This document shows, one piece after another, positions 1 to 7,703 of a stretch of 64,000 nt of DNA; positions within the stretch are counted from its first letter, which is position 1, and every line of letters begins with the position of its first letter. Origin of the DNA: Acidobacteriota bacterium (GTDB taxonomy: Bacteria > Acidobacteriota > Terriglobia > Bryobacterales > Bryobacteraceae); the NCBI GenBank assembly GCA_026393985.1, contig JAPKZB010000091.1:1-64000 (forward strand). Direction: 5' to 3'. The notes under the pieces are model-generated. The model was not told the origin of the DNA and did no database searches. It saw nothing but the letters and a program-made list of their open reading frames with translations. A program made the translations under genes and the position numbers.

Positions 1-40
1 GAGCTGCAAACTCGAAGCGTTCTTGGATACACTCTGTCAT
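1..40 (-). CDS. Putative IS transposase, 5' end only
   Basis: A reverse-strand ATG at 40 is preceded by a good ribosome binding site (GGAGAGG, 8 bases upstream) and opens a frame that runs off the window edge after 13 codons (MTECIQERFEFAA). The opening resembles the start of IS1380-type DDE transposases as I remember them, but 13 residues cannot settle this. It lies just downstream of a truncated gene on the same strand, which fits an insertion that cut that gene. The rest of the element is outside the window. Confidence 0.3.
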   Translation of the reverse strand, partial: MTECIQERFEFAA

Positions 41-75
41 AGCAAAGGCCTCTCCGTTCTGGACATTAACTCGTT

Positions 76-630
76 CTAGATAAACCAGTTATGCCACGAA
101 ACGAGGCCTTTTGCCACTTCTTCGTGAGAAATCCGGGCTAGGATGACCGGGGCGCCGTAGCCGTCCGAATCGGCCAAGGCCGATTCCCATGTGGGATAGT
201 CGCCGAAGAAGCCGATGGCGTTCTTGTCCGCCAGGCGGAGGACATCAAGCAGGCAAGCCAAGTGACGCTCGTCGTGGCCTTCGAGAGGCTGCCAGGATTG
301 GTCGGCTTCGAGCAGCACTTCGGCAGTAGAATAGGCGGGGAGCGGCGGGCAGGGTAGACAGAAGCTAAAAGGACCGGGAGCGAGTTCGTAAGTGGCTAGA
401 ACGATTCCGTTGAGGCGGAAGGTCAACTGTAGCGGTGCGCTGAACGGGGCTTGATTGCGGCCGGAAAGCTGCCACTCGAGCCCATCGCTGGGAGGGACAA
501 CAAACAACCCGCGATAACGACGCGAGATCCAATGATCCCCCCACCGCCCTTCAAAAGTAAATGGATCCCCGGACATTAAACGCTCGCTCTGCACGCTGAC
601 TGAGATTCGGCCCCTTTGTGCGGCACCCAA
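76..630 (-). pseudogene. Truncated polysaccharide-type protein with start of a TIGR04325-like methyltransferase
   Basis: The 184-codon frame has a TTG as its first possible start. Residues about 20-100 look like a beta-rich accessory domain of the kind seen next to glycosyltransferases in surface-polysaccharide loci (WGDHWISRRYRG, then an NGIVL turn). Residues about 138-172 (FFGDYPTWESAL, then DGYGAPVILARI) match the opening of TIGR04325-type methyltransferases, which normally continue for some 200 residues. Here the frame stops about 15 residues later, at 76, just before a putative transposase start. The upstream side abuts a degenerate transposase. I read it as a gene remnant trapped between insertion scars. 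The methyltransferase assignment rests on a short motif. Confidence 0.45.
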
Positions 631-650
631 CTATTTGGTCACATCTTCGT

Positions 651-1068
651 TCACGCTGCAATCGCCTGAAAGTACTCCCGGCGAGCTGGGGCTGGGCAGC
701 GGTACCCCAGTTTGCCAACTAGCCACTGCTGGTTGTAGTTGGTGAGGAAAGCGGCCACGGCCAAGCGGACGTCCTGGATGTTTTGAAACACCCGTCCATA
801 GACGAACTGCTCTTTCAGGGTCCGGTTGAATCGTGCCGCCACCCCCGTTGGTTTCTGGCTCTGACAGAAAAGCAATACTGGGCGGGATCCCCCAGAAACG
901 GACCTGCTTCAAGAAGTGGTCCGACAAATACTGCGTGCCATGATCCATGCGGAGCGAAAGCCCGCGCGCTACGCCCGCCCGGACACCACCAAAGATGGTC
1001 GTGAGTGCCATCGCGATGGGCTCCAGAGCGGCATAGCGGGTGCCGCGCTTAACCACCTGCTTACACAT
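651..1068 (-). pseudogene. Degenerate integrase-core transposase remnant
   Basis: Two overlapping reverse frames together give the end of an rve-type (IS3/IS481-like) integrase core. One frame carries RMDHGTQYLSDHF and EPETNG. The other continues with VAARFNRTLKEQ and an FLTNYNQQW segment to a stop at 651. The switch between frames near 840-860 means a frameshift inside the catalytic domain, right at the ETNG motif. The N-terminal half, including the helix-turn-helix and the first catalytic Asp, is missing, so the gene is dead. The following 265 bases (1069-1333) hold no recognisable gene. Confidence 0.7.
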
Positions 1069-1333
1069 CCCCTCTTTCGCGAGCAGCCCCCGTCAACCAT
1101 CGCAAGTACAACTCTGACAGCTTGGTTATCAACGAAGAAAGCGTTTCTCAGGACATTCAGATTTATTTTTCACCCCGCAACCCGTTCAATCAAAAATGCT
1201 TCTCCGTTTCGCCCCACCGCCCGCGCCCCCGGATTCGCTTGACCCGTATGCTACTTTTCTAAACGAAGGCGTTCCTCTTCCCGAAAACCGGGAGCAGGAG
1301 CGCCTTTCGCATTTCAAGCCAGGAGAATCCGCC

Positions 1334-2113
1334 ATGCCAGCAAAAGAACTCACCGGCGAACAACGCCAGCGCCGCGCCGAAATCGCCCGCCAAAACGGTG
1401 CCAAAAGCAAAGGCCCCGTTACCGTCGAAGGCAAATACCGCAGCTCCATGAATGCCATCGCCACCGGCGAACACGTCGAACTCCACAAAGAAGATCTGCC
1501 ACCCTTCTATTGCCTGCTGTCTACGGACGACCGGTCAGCCTATCTGCGCTCGCTACAGGCCCAAATGCGCCATCTCAAGCCGCAGTCCGAGTTCGAACAA
1601 AGCCTCGTCCGGCGCATGGCCATCGCCCTGTTTCAACACGATCGCCTCACCAACTTTCAGGCCGAAGCTATGCAGCGCCAAGTCGATTCCGTCGTCCGCG
1701 AATTTCCCGCGCTCGGTTTGTCCGATCACTTCTTCCAATCGCACAAACGCGCAACCCTCGAAAAAGAGGTCCAGCAGTTCGTCATCCGCGGCCAGCGCCA
1801 TCACATGGCCACCTTCCGCGGACTGCACAAAACATTAATCGACCTGCGCAAGCATACGCCCATGGAGCCCCCGGAACCGGTCGATATCACCGCCGACTCG
1901 AATCAGTTGCACGACGACGATACCGATCCGTCGGTCGCCGTCGAAATAATCGCCCTTGCCGACCGGGCCAAAAAGGAACCCAACTTCGTTCTCCCTGCAT
2001 ATGCTCTTAACTTCCTGCAGAATAATGACTTAATGGATCGACTGGCCCCCGGCTACGACGTCGGCGATCTGCTCGAGCGCTTCGGCCAAACCCCGGTTCC
2101 CAAGGCGGCTTAA
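1334..2113 (+). CDS. Lineage-type unknown protein with a GAKSKGP-TxEGK motif
   Basis: This encodes a protein of 259 residues if it starts at the ATG at 1334. That start has AGGAGA 7 bases upstream, so I prefer it to the longer open frame reaching back to 1196. Near the N-terminus it has an RRAEIARQNGAKSKGPVT motif followed by EGKYRSSMNA. This is a signature I associate with a large family of hypothetical proteins in soil bacteria, often annotated only as hypothetical. The middle is mostly alpha-helical and charged. There is no signal peptide or membrane segment. Function is unknown. Its stop shares the TTAA palindrome with the stop of the convergent gene. It sits next to the insertion scars, so its own mobility is conceivable but not shown. 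Confidence 0.75.
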   Translation: MPAKELTGEQRQRRAEIARQNGAKSKGPVTVEGKYRSSMNAIATGEHVELHKEDLPPFYCLLSTDDRSAYLRSLQAQMRHLKPQSEFEQSLVRRMAIALFQHDRLTNFQAEAMQRQVDSVVREFPALGLSDHFFQSHKRATLEKEVQQFVIRGQRHHMATFRGLHKTLIDLRKHTPMEPPEPVDITADSNQLHDDDTDPSVAVEIIALADRAKKEPNFVLPAYALNFLQNNDLMDRLAPGYDVGDLLERFGQTPVPKAA

Positions 2114-3477
2114 CCCCGCGGCTTCATCCCGGCAATCTTTTCGTTCCGCAAATACTCATACCGGTTGATCCAAACCCCATGCGAAGACGCGGCCCGGCCC
2201 ACGGCGAGCCGCCGCAAAAAGTCCTTCACCGGCCCGTAACCATGCACAAACGAGTAAACCGGCGTCTCACCCGCCATCCGCTGCGCGTCCCGGATCTTCT
2301 GCAGCTGCACCTGCTCACCCACCGGATGCGCCTCCTCGGGCTCCGGATACCGGAACTGCTCCAAACGAGTAAAATACGGCGGATCCTGAATCCCCAGCCA
2401 GTTACTCAGCGCCCGCACCAGTAACTCCTCGTCCAGCGCCGGATTATTCCGCTTCAACTGCTCCCCGTAGAACCGGAAAATCACCGGCCAGTGCATCGTA
2501 TACAGCTTCACGTGGAACGCCGTCGCCACCGTCCGGAAATCGAACCCGCTCACCGTCGTAAACGGCGGCGGAAACGTCCCGAATACCAGCGCCATCCGCG
2601 GCGGCAGCGTCTCCCGCAGTTTCTGCGCCAGCTCACTCGCCAGCCGCGCCTTGCAGCGCAGCCAGTCCCCCAATCCCGGCTGGTCCACCAGCGCCTGCAG
2701 CAGCGGACCCCGCCCCCCATCCTCCATCAGCCACCGCTCCAGGTGCCGGTTCGTCAGCCCGCCGTGCAGCAAGCGGTAGAGTCCCTGCGCCTCCCGCTGC
2801 ATCCGTTCAAAATCAAATCCCCCCAGCTTGGCCAACTGCGGGTTGAAGTCCAGAAACACATCGTCCAGCATGTAGGGCGGATACTCGGGCCAGTCGTAGC
2901 GAATCCCGTCAATGTCCGGATACGCCCGCACCAGGTCCCGCGTCAGCGCCAGCGTGTAGTTGGTGATGTGTGGGCTCGCCAGGCTCCCGTTATTGGCAAA
3001 CCGCCGCGGCGGCACCCGACCGTCCGGCAGCCGCGGCTTGTCCTCGTCCACCGGCCCGCCAAACTGTACCCGGTAGCCCGGCGGAATCGCCGCCTGAATC
3101 TGCAGGTACACCTGAATATGCTTAGCCTGCGCCGCCCGGATGAACTTGGCGATAATTCCGCCCTCCCGCTCCGTCAGCCCGTCCGCCGCCGACGGCTGGT
3201 ACCGCAGCCCCGCGTACAGCCGCCGCTCCGGCACAAAGCTCGGCGCCGTCCGCACAAACAGCTCCCGCTTACCCCACAACGGCCGGTCCAGCAGCCGCAC
3301 CGACCCCGCCCCCGCGTCAATCGGAGGCTCCCGGCTCCCCGTCTTCTCGTCCGCCGGCTCCATCACGTACGGCGAAGTCGCCACCCGCGTCACCCCCGCT
3401 GCCATCAACCGGTCCAAAATCGCCTCGATCCCCTCGTTTTGGATCGACTCCGGCATCACCGTTACGCCCGTCGTCAT
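2110..3477 (-). CDS. TIM-barrel glycoside-hydrolase-like protein
   Basis: The 455-residue protein starts at an ATG with a strong GGGAGGA site. The fold appears to be a TIM barrel of the glycoside hydrolase-like kind (compare GHL10/DUF-type families). It has strand-like segments such as HIQVYLQIQA and an acidic GIRYDWPEYPPYMLDD segment (about residue 200), which resembles the catalytic-face motif DGIrlDYiRYP. No signal peptide is evident, so a cytoplasmic location is likely. The substrate cannot be read from sequence. It is divergent from the ABC-F gene with only 38 bases between starts, so the two may share a control region. Confidence 0.55.
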   Translation of the reverse strand: MTTGVTVMPESIQNEGIEAILDRLMAAGVTRVATSPYVMEPADEKTGSREPPIDAGAGSVRLLDRPLWGKRELFVRTAPSFVPERRLYAGLRYQPSAADGLTEREGGIIAKFIRAAQAKHIQVYLQIQAAIPPGYRVQFGGPVDEDKPRLPDGRVPPRRFANNGSLASPHITNYTLALTRDLVRAYPDIDGIRYDWPEYPPYMLDDVFLDFNPQLAKLGGFDFERMQREAQGLYRLLHGGLTNRHLERWLMEDGGRGPLLQALVDQPGLGDWLRCKARLASELAQKLRETLPPRMALVFGTFPPPFTTVSGFDFRTVATAFHVKLYTMHWPVIFRFYGEQLKRNNPALDEELLVRALSNWLGIQDPPYFTRLEQFRYPEPEEAHPVGEQVQLQKIRDAQRMAGETPVYSFVHGYGPVKDFLRRLAVGRAASSHGVWINRYEYLRNEKIAGMKPRG

Positions 3478-3515
3478 CGCCTTCCTCCCTTCCGGTCCAT
3501 CATACTGGTATCTAC

Positions 3516-5261
3516 ATGGGTGTTGTCCTCTCCGTTTCGGCGGTCTCCAAGCGCTTTGGAGCCCAGCCCCTCTTTGAAAATATGACCCTCGCCATCCACG
3601 ATGGCCAACGCATCGGTCTCACCGGCCCCAACGGCGCCGGCAAGTCCACCCTGGTCAAAATCCTCGCCGGCCTCGAGCCCCCCGACTCCGGCGCCCGCTC
3701 CGTCCGCAAGCAGGCCGTCATCGCCTACGTCGAACAGGACTCCTTCTTTCCCGAAGGCATCTCCGTCCGCGAGGTCCTCGAACACGCCCTCCGCGAAGCC
3801 CCCCTCACCCCGGAAGAGAAAAACCTCCGCATCGAGATGGAAGCCAGCCGCGCCGGCCTCAACGACTTCGATATGCCAGCCGCCGCCCTCTCCGGCGGCT
3901 GGCGCAAACGCCTCTCCATCGTCGCCGGCCTCGTCCGCGAACCCGCCGTCATCCTCCTCGACGAGCCCACCAACCACCTCGACATCGACGGCATCATCTG
4001 GCTCCAGGGCGCCCTCAAATCCGCCGAATGCGCCGCCCTGTTCATCTCCCACGACCGCTACTTCCTCGAACAGGTCGCCACCCACATGGGCGAGATCAAC
4101 AAAACCTACCCCGACGGCATGTACTTCGTCGAAGGCAACTACACCCGCTTCCTCGAACGCCGCGCCGACTTCCTCCTCGCCCAACAACGCTACCAGGAGT
4201 CCCTCGCCTCCCGCGTCCGCCGCGAAATCGAATGGCTCCGCCGCGGCGCTAAAGCCCGCACCACCAAAGCCAAAGCCCGCATCGACGAAGCCAACCGCCT
4301 CATCGACGAACTCGCCGAAGTCTCCGGCCGCAACGCCGAACGCGCCACCGCCGGCCTCGCCATGAACGCCTCCCAGCGCCAGACCAAACGCCTCATCTCC
4401 GCCCAGAAAATCACCAAACGCTACAGCCGCCTGCTCTTTGAAAACCTCGACGTCACCCTAACCGCCGGCATGCGCCTCGGCCTCGTCGGCGGCAACGGCT
4501 GCGGCAAGTCCACCCTCCTCCGCATCCTCGCCGGCGAAATCCCCCCCGACTCGGGCCTTGTCGAGCGCGCCGAGCATCTAAAAATCGTCGTCCTCGACCA
4601 AAACCGCCGCCTCACCGACGAAACCGTCACCCTCCGCCGCGCCCTCTGCGAAGCCGGCGATACCGTCATCTTCCAGGGCCGCCCCATCCACGTCGTCGCC
4701 TGGGCCAAGCGCTTCCTGTTCCAGGAAGAGCAGCTCGTCCAACCCGTCGCCCAGCTCTCCGGCGGCGAACGCGCCCGCGTCCTCCTCGCCAACCTCATGC
4801 TCCAGCCCGCCGACGTCCTCTTCCTCGACGAACCCACCAACGACCTCGACATCCCCACCCTCGAAGTCCTCGAAGAAAATCTCCTCGACTTCTCCGGCGC
4901 CATGGTCCTCGTCACCCACGACCGCTACCTGCTCGACCGTATCGCCAACACCGTCCTCGCCCTCAACGGCGACGGCACCGCCGGGCTCTACGCCGAATAC
5001 TCCCAATGGGAGCAGGACCGCGCCAAACCCTCCGTTCGCAAAGAAACCGCCAAACCCACCGCCGCGCCGCCCGCCCCGCCCAAAAAGAAAACCAAACTCA
5101 GCTACCTCGACCAGCGCGAGTGGGACTCGATCGAAGACCGCATCCACGCCGCCGAAGCCGAACTCGAAGCGGCCCACTTCTCCGAAATCGAAGCCAAGCA
5201 GGCCGCCGTCGACGCCCTCTATCAGCGCTGGGCCGAACTCGAAGGCAAACTCAACAGTTGA
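3516..5261 (+). CDS. uup: ABC-F family ATPase, Uup-type
   Basis: The 581-residue soluble protein has two ABC ATPase cassettes and no membrane domain. Walker A motifs are GPNGAGKST (residues 37-45) and, in the second half, GGNGCGKST. Signatures are LSGGW and LSGGE. Walker B regions are LDEPTNHLDI and LDEPTNDLDI. A basic linker lies between the cassettes (residues about 225-290), and a charged coiled-coil C-terminal domain (last 60 residues) is typical of Uup, which acts on ribosomes or branched DNA. Length matches the family (about 600-640). No Shine-Dalgarno precedes the ATG. The last 40 bases overlap the 3' end of the convergent hydrolase gene. Confidence 0.85.
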   Translation: MGVVLSVSAVSKRFGAQPLFENMTLAIHDGQRIGLTGPNGAGKSTLVKILAGLEPPDSGARSVRKQAVIAYVEQDSFFPEGISVREVLEHALREAPLTPEEKNLRIEMEASRAGLNDFDMPAAALSGGWRKRLSIVAGLVREPAVILLDEPTNHLDIDGIIWLQGALKSAECAALFISHDRYFLEQVATHMGEINKTYPDGMYFVEGNYTRFLERRADFLLAQQRYQESLASRVRREIEWLRRGAKARTTKAKARIDEANRLIDELAEVSGRNAERATAGLAMNASQRQTKRLISAQKITKRYSRLLFENLDVTLTAGMRLGLVGGNGCGKSTLLRILAGEIPPDSGLVERAEHLKIVVLDQNRRLTDETVTLRRALCEAGDTVIFQGRPIHVVAWAKRFLFQEEQLVQPVAQLSGGERARVLLANLMLQPADVLFLDEPTNDLDIPTLEVLEENLLDFSGAMVLVTHDRYLLDRIANTVLALNGDGTAGLYAEYSQWEQDRAKPSVRKETAKPTAAPPAPPKKKTKLSYLDQREWDSIEDRIHAAEAELEAAHFSEIEAKQAAVDALYQRWAELEGKLNS

Positions 5262-7039
5262 ATCCCCGAGCCCCGGTGCAGCCGGTGCCGGTGCTTCTCA
5301 AAATCCCCCTCCCGCGCCTCGTTGATGTTCACAAACTTCTGCGGGTTCCGGTCCACCAGCGGAAACCACGAACTCTGCACGTGCACCATCACCCGGTGAC
5401 CCCGCCGGAACGTGTGCAGCACATCGTTCAACTCGTACTCCACCTTCGTCGGCTCCCCCGCCACAAACGCCTTCGGCTTGGCAAGCGACCCGCGGAACTT
5501 CCCGCGGAACACCTCGCCGCGCACCAGTTGCTGATAGCCCCCTTCCTCCGGCAAATCATCCGGATACACGTCAATCAGCTTCACAATCAGGTCCGCATCC
5601 GTCCCGTCGGTTGAGAAAATCAGCTCGTTCTTGATCGGCCCCGCAATCGTCAGGTCCTCCTCGAGCGGCTCCGTCTGATAAACCACCACGTCCGTCCGCG
5701 ACGAGGCAAACCGCTGATCGTCCACCATGTGCTCCCGCGTCATCCGGTTTGCCACGCCCGCAATGTAGGGCACCGGCTTGGCCGGATCGCTGATCCACTC
5801 TTCAAACCCGGCGTCCCGCGTCCCGTTCGCGCTCAACACCCCGCCCGGGTTGAACGCCAGCCGCAGCGGCCGGGCCTCCTTCGGCGGCCACTGCGAAAAC
5901 TGCCGCCACACGTTCGTCCCCGTCTCAAACACCGAAGCCTTCGGCAGCTCCATCTTGCCCTTGCCCTTCAGGTGGTACTCAAAAAACGGCGCCTCAATCT
6001 TCTCCCGGTAATACTCCCCCGTCTTGGCGTGGAACTTCACGTCCCCGATCGCCTCGCCCGCATCTCGCGCCCACTGCCCGTGCCACCACGGTCCCATCAC
6101 CAGCAAATTCCGCGTCGACGGCGAAGCCTTCTCGACGGTCTTAAAAACCTGCAGCGCCCCGTACAGATTTTCCGTATCGAACCATCCGCCCACCGTCATC
6201 ACCGCCGGCTTGATCCCCTTCAAGTGCGGCCGCAGGTTCCGCGACTGCCAGAACTCGTCGTAGACGTCGTGCTTCATCATCTCCGTCCAGAACGGGATCT
6301 CGTTCTTGTAGAACTTCTCATTGGCGTTGTACAACGGCCCCATCTTCAAGAAAAACTGATACCCGTCCGGCGTCCCGTGTGCAAACGGATCACGCTTCTG
6401 CTGCACCGGCTCCGGCCGCGGCTTGCCGAACCCATAGAGGAAGTTGAACGCATGCGGCAGATACAGCGCCCCGTTGCGATGAAAGTCATCGCCCGCGAAC
6501 CAGTCCGTAATCGGCGCCTGCGGCGAAGCGCACACGTGCGCCGGATGCGCGTCAATCATCCCCGCCGCCGTGTAAAAACCCGGATAAGAAATGCCGTACG
6601 TGCAGACCTTCCCGTTGTTCCCCGCCAGATTCTTCACAAGCCACTCAATCGTGTCGTAGGTGTCCGTGCTCTCGTCTACGTCCTTCGGACCCTTCGCCGC
6701 CTTGTGCGGCGTCATGTTGATGAACTCGCCCTCCGACAGGTTCCGCCCCCGCACATCCTGGTAGACAAAGATGTACTTCGATTTGCCCAGCACCGTCGAC
6801 GGTCCCAGGTCGGATTTGTATTGATCCGGTCCGTACGGCGCCACCGAATACGGCGTCCGGTTCAACAGAATCGGCCACTTCTCGCTCGCATCCTTCGGCA
6901 CGTAAATGCTCGTGAACAGCCGCTTGCCGTCCCGCATCGGCACCCGCTGCTCATACTTCGTATAGTTCTCAAGGATGAACTCTTTGCCCTGTCCCAACAG
7001 AGCGTACGCCGCCAATACGAAAAGAAAAGGAAGTCTCAT
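5222..7039 (-). CDS. Secreted CocE/NonD family (X-Pro dipeptidyl-peptidase-like) hydrolase
   Basis: The 605-residue protein has a short N-terminal signal peptide. The S15 alpha/beta-hydrolase domain carries the nucleophile elbow GISYPG (Ser151). VYQDVRGRNLSEGEF is the typical strand-and-loop before it. A beta-sandwich C-terminal domain follows (from about residue 400, with DVVVYQTEPLEEDLTIAGP). Family members cleave X-Pro peptides or acyl esters; the real substrate is unknown. The start ATG overlaps the yceH stop as ATGA, so translation is probably coupled to yceH and the upstream M16 peptidase. A second paralogue lies at 16474-18318. Confidence 0.85.
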   Translation of the reverse strand: MRLPFLFVLAAYALLGQGKEFILENYTKYEQRVPMRDGKRLFTSIYVPKDASEKWPILLNRTPYSVAPYGPDQYKSDLGPSTVLGKSKYIFVYQDVRGRNLSEGEFINMTPHKAAKGPKDVDESTDTYDTIEWLVKNLAGNNGKVCTYGISYPGFYTAAGMIDAHPAHVCASPQAPITDWFAGDDFHRNGALYLPHAFNFLYGFGKPRPEPVQQKRDPFAHGTPDGYQFFLKMGPLYNANEKFYKNEIPFWTEMMKHDVYDEFWQSRNLRPHLKGIKPAVMTVGGWFDTENLYGALQVFKTVEKASPSTRNLLVMGPWWHGQWARDAGEAIGDVKFHAKTGEYYREKIEAPFFEYHLKGKGKMELPKASVFETGTNVWRQFSQWPPKEARPLRLAFNPGGVLSANGTRDAGFEEWISDPAKPVPYIAGVANRMTREHMVDDQRFASSRTDVVVYQTEPLEEDLTIAGPIKNELIFSTDGTDADLIVKLIDVYPDDLPEEGGYQQLVRGEVFRGKFRGSLAKPKAFVAGEPTKVEYELNDVLHTFRRGHRVMVHVQSSWFPLVDRNPQKFVNINEAREGDFEKHRHRLHRGSGIQLLSLPSSSAQR

Positions 7040-7677
7040 TGGAATTGGGTCCGAAACGCGGAAAACTCCTGCCGCAGCTGTTCCAGCTCCGCGCGCAAAG
7101 CTTCTAGTTGAATCTCTAAATGCGTCACGCGATCATTACTCGGCGCCGCCCCCCGCCCCGCCGGCGCTTCCGCCAGCGCGGCGATATCCACCGGTCCTCC
7201 CAGCAGATGCACATACCGCGGCTCCCGCCATCCGGTCTGCTTCGGAATGAAAACCGCCATCTCGCGCTCAATCATTTTTCGCAACGCCGACTCGACGCTA
7301 TCGAGATCTTCAAACGCGTGCAGCCGGTGGCAGCGGTCTTTGAGTTCATTCAAAGTCTGCGGCCCGCGCAGCAGCAGCACCGCCAACAGCGCCAACTCGC
7401 GGTTCGATAGGTTCAGCGTCTCCTGCGCGCGATGCCCGTACTTCGGCACCCGCCCGCTGCCCGTGATAATCACCGCCAGGCGCTTGCCCCGCAGTTCGGT
7501 GTGGCCGGCCTCGACGGTCGCATCGTCGTAGCTCGTCACCGGCTCCCGGTTGTTCTTCTGGTTGCACGCGTTGGTCAGGGCATTCAGGCTGAGCGGGTAG
7601 TATTCCGGGGTCGCCATGTCTTTTTCGATCATGGCGCCCAGTACCCGCTGCTCCAGTTCGGACAGTTGAGGGATCAC
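7036..7677 (-). CDS. yceH: YceH family protein (DUF480)
   Basis: Clear match to E. coli YceH: LSELEQRVLGAMIEKDMATPE, then YPLSLNALTNACNQKNNREP and a winged-helix-like repeat (ELALLAVLLLRGPQT), ending in a short coiled coil (last 35 residues). I chose the GTG at 7677 because homologues begin right at that point; an upstream in-frame TTG at 7701 would add eight residues with no better binding site. This gives 213 residues. The family is built of two winged-helix domains and its role is unresolved. It lies between the M16 peptidase and a CocE-type hydrolase on one strand and overlaps the latter by four bases. Confidence 0.85.
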   Translation of the reverse strand: MIPQLSELEQRVLGAMIEKDMATPEYYPLSLNALTNACNQKNNREPVTSYDDATVEAGHTELRGKRLAVIITGSGRVPKYGHRAQETLNLSNRELALLAVLLLRGPQTLNELKDRCHRLHAFEDLDSVESALRKMIEREMAVFIPKQTGWREPRYVHLLGGPVDIAALAEAPAGRGAAPSNDRVTHLEIQLEALRAELEQLRQEFSAFRTQFQ

Positions 7678-7703
7678 CTGCCCAGTGTAATATCCCGCCA
7701 ACC

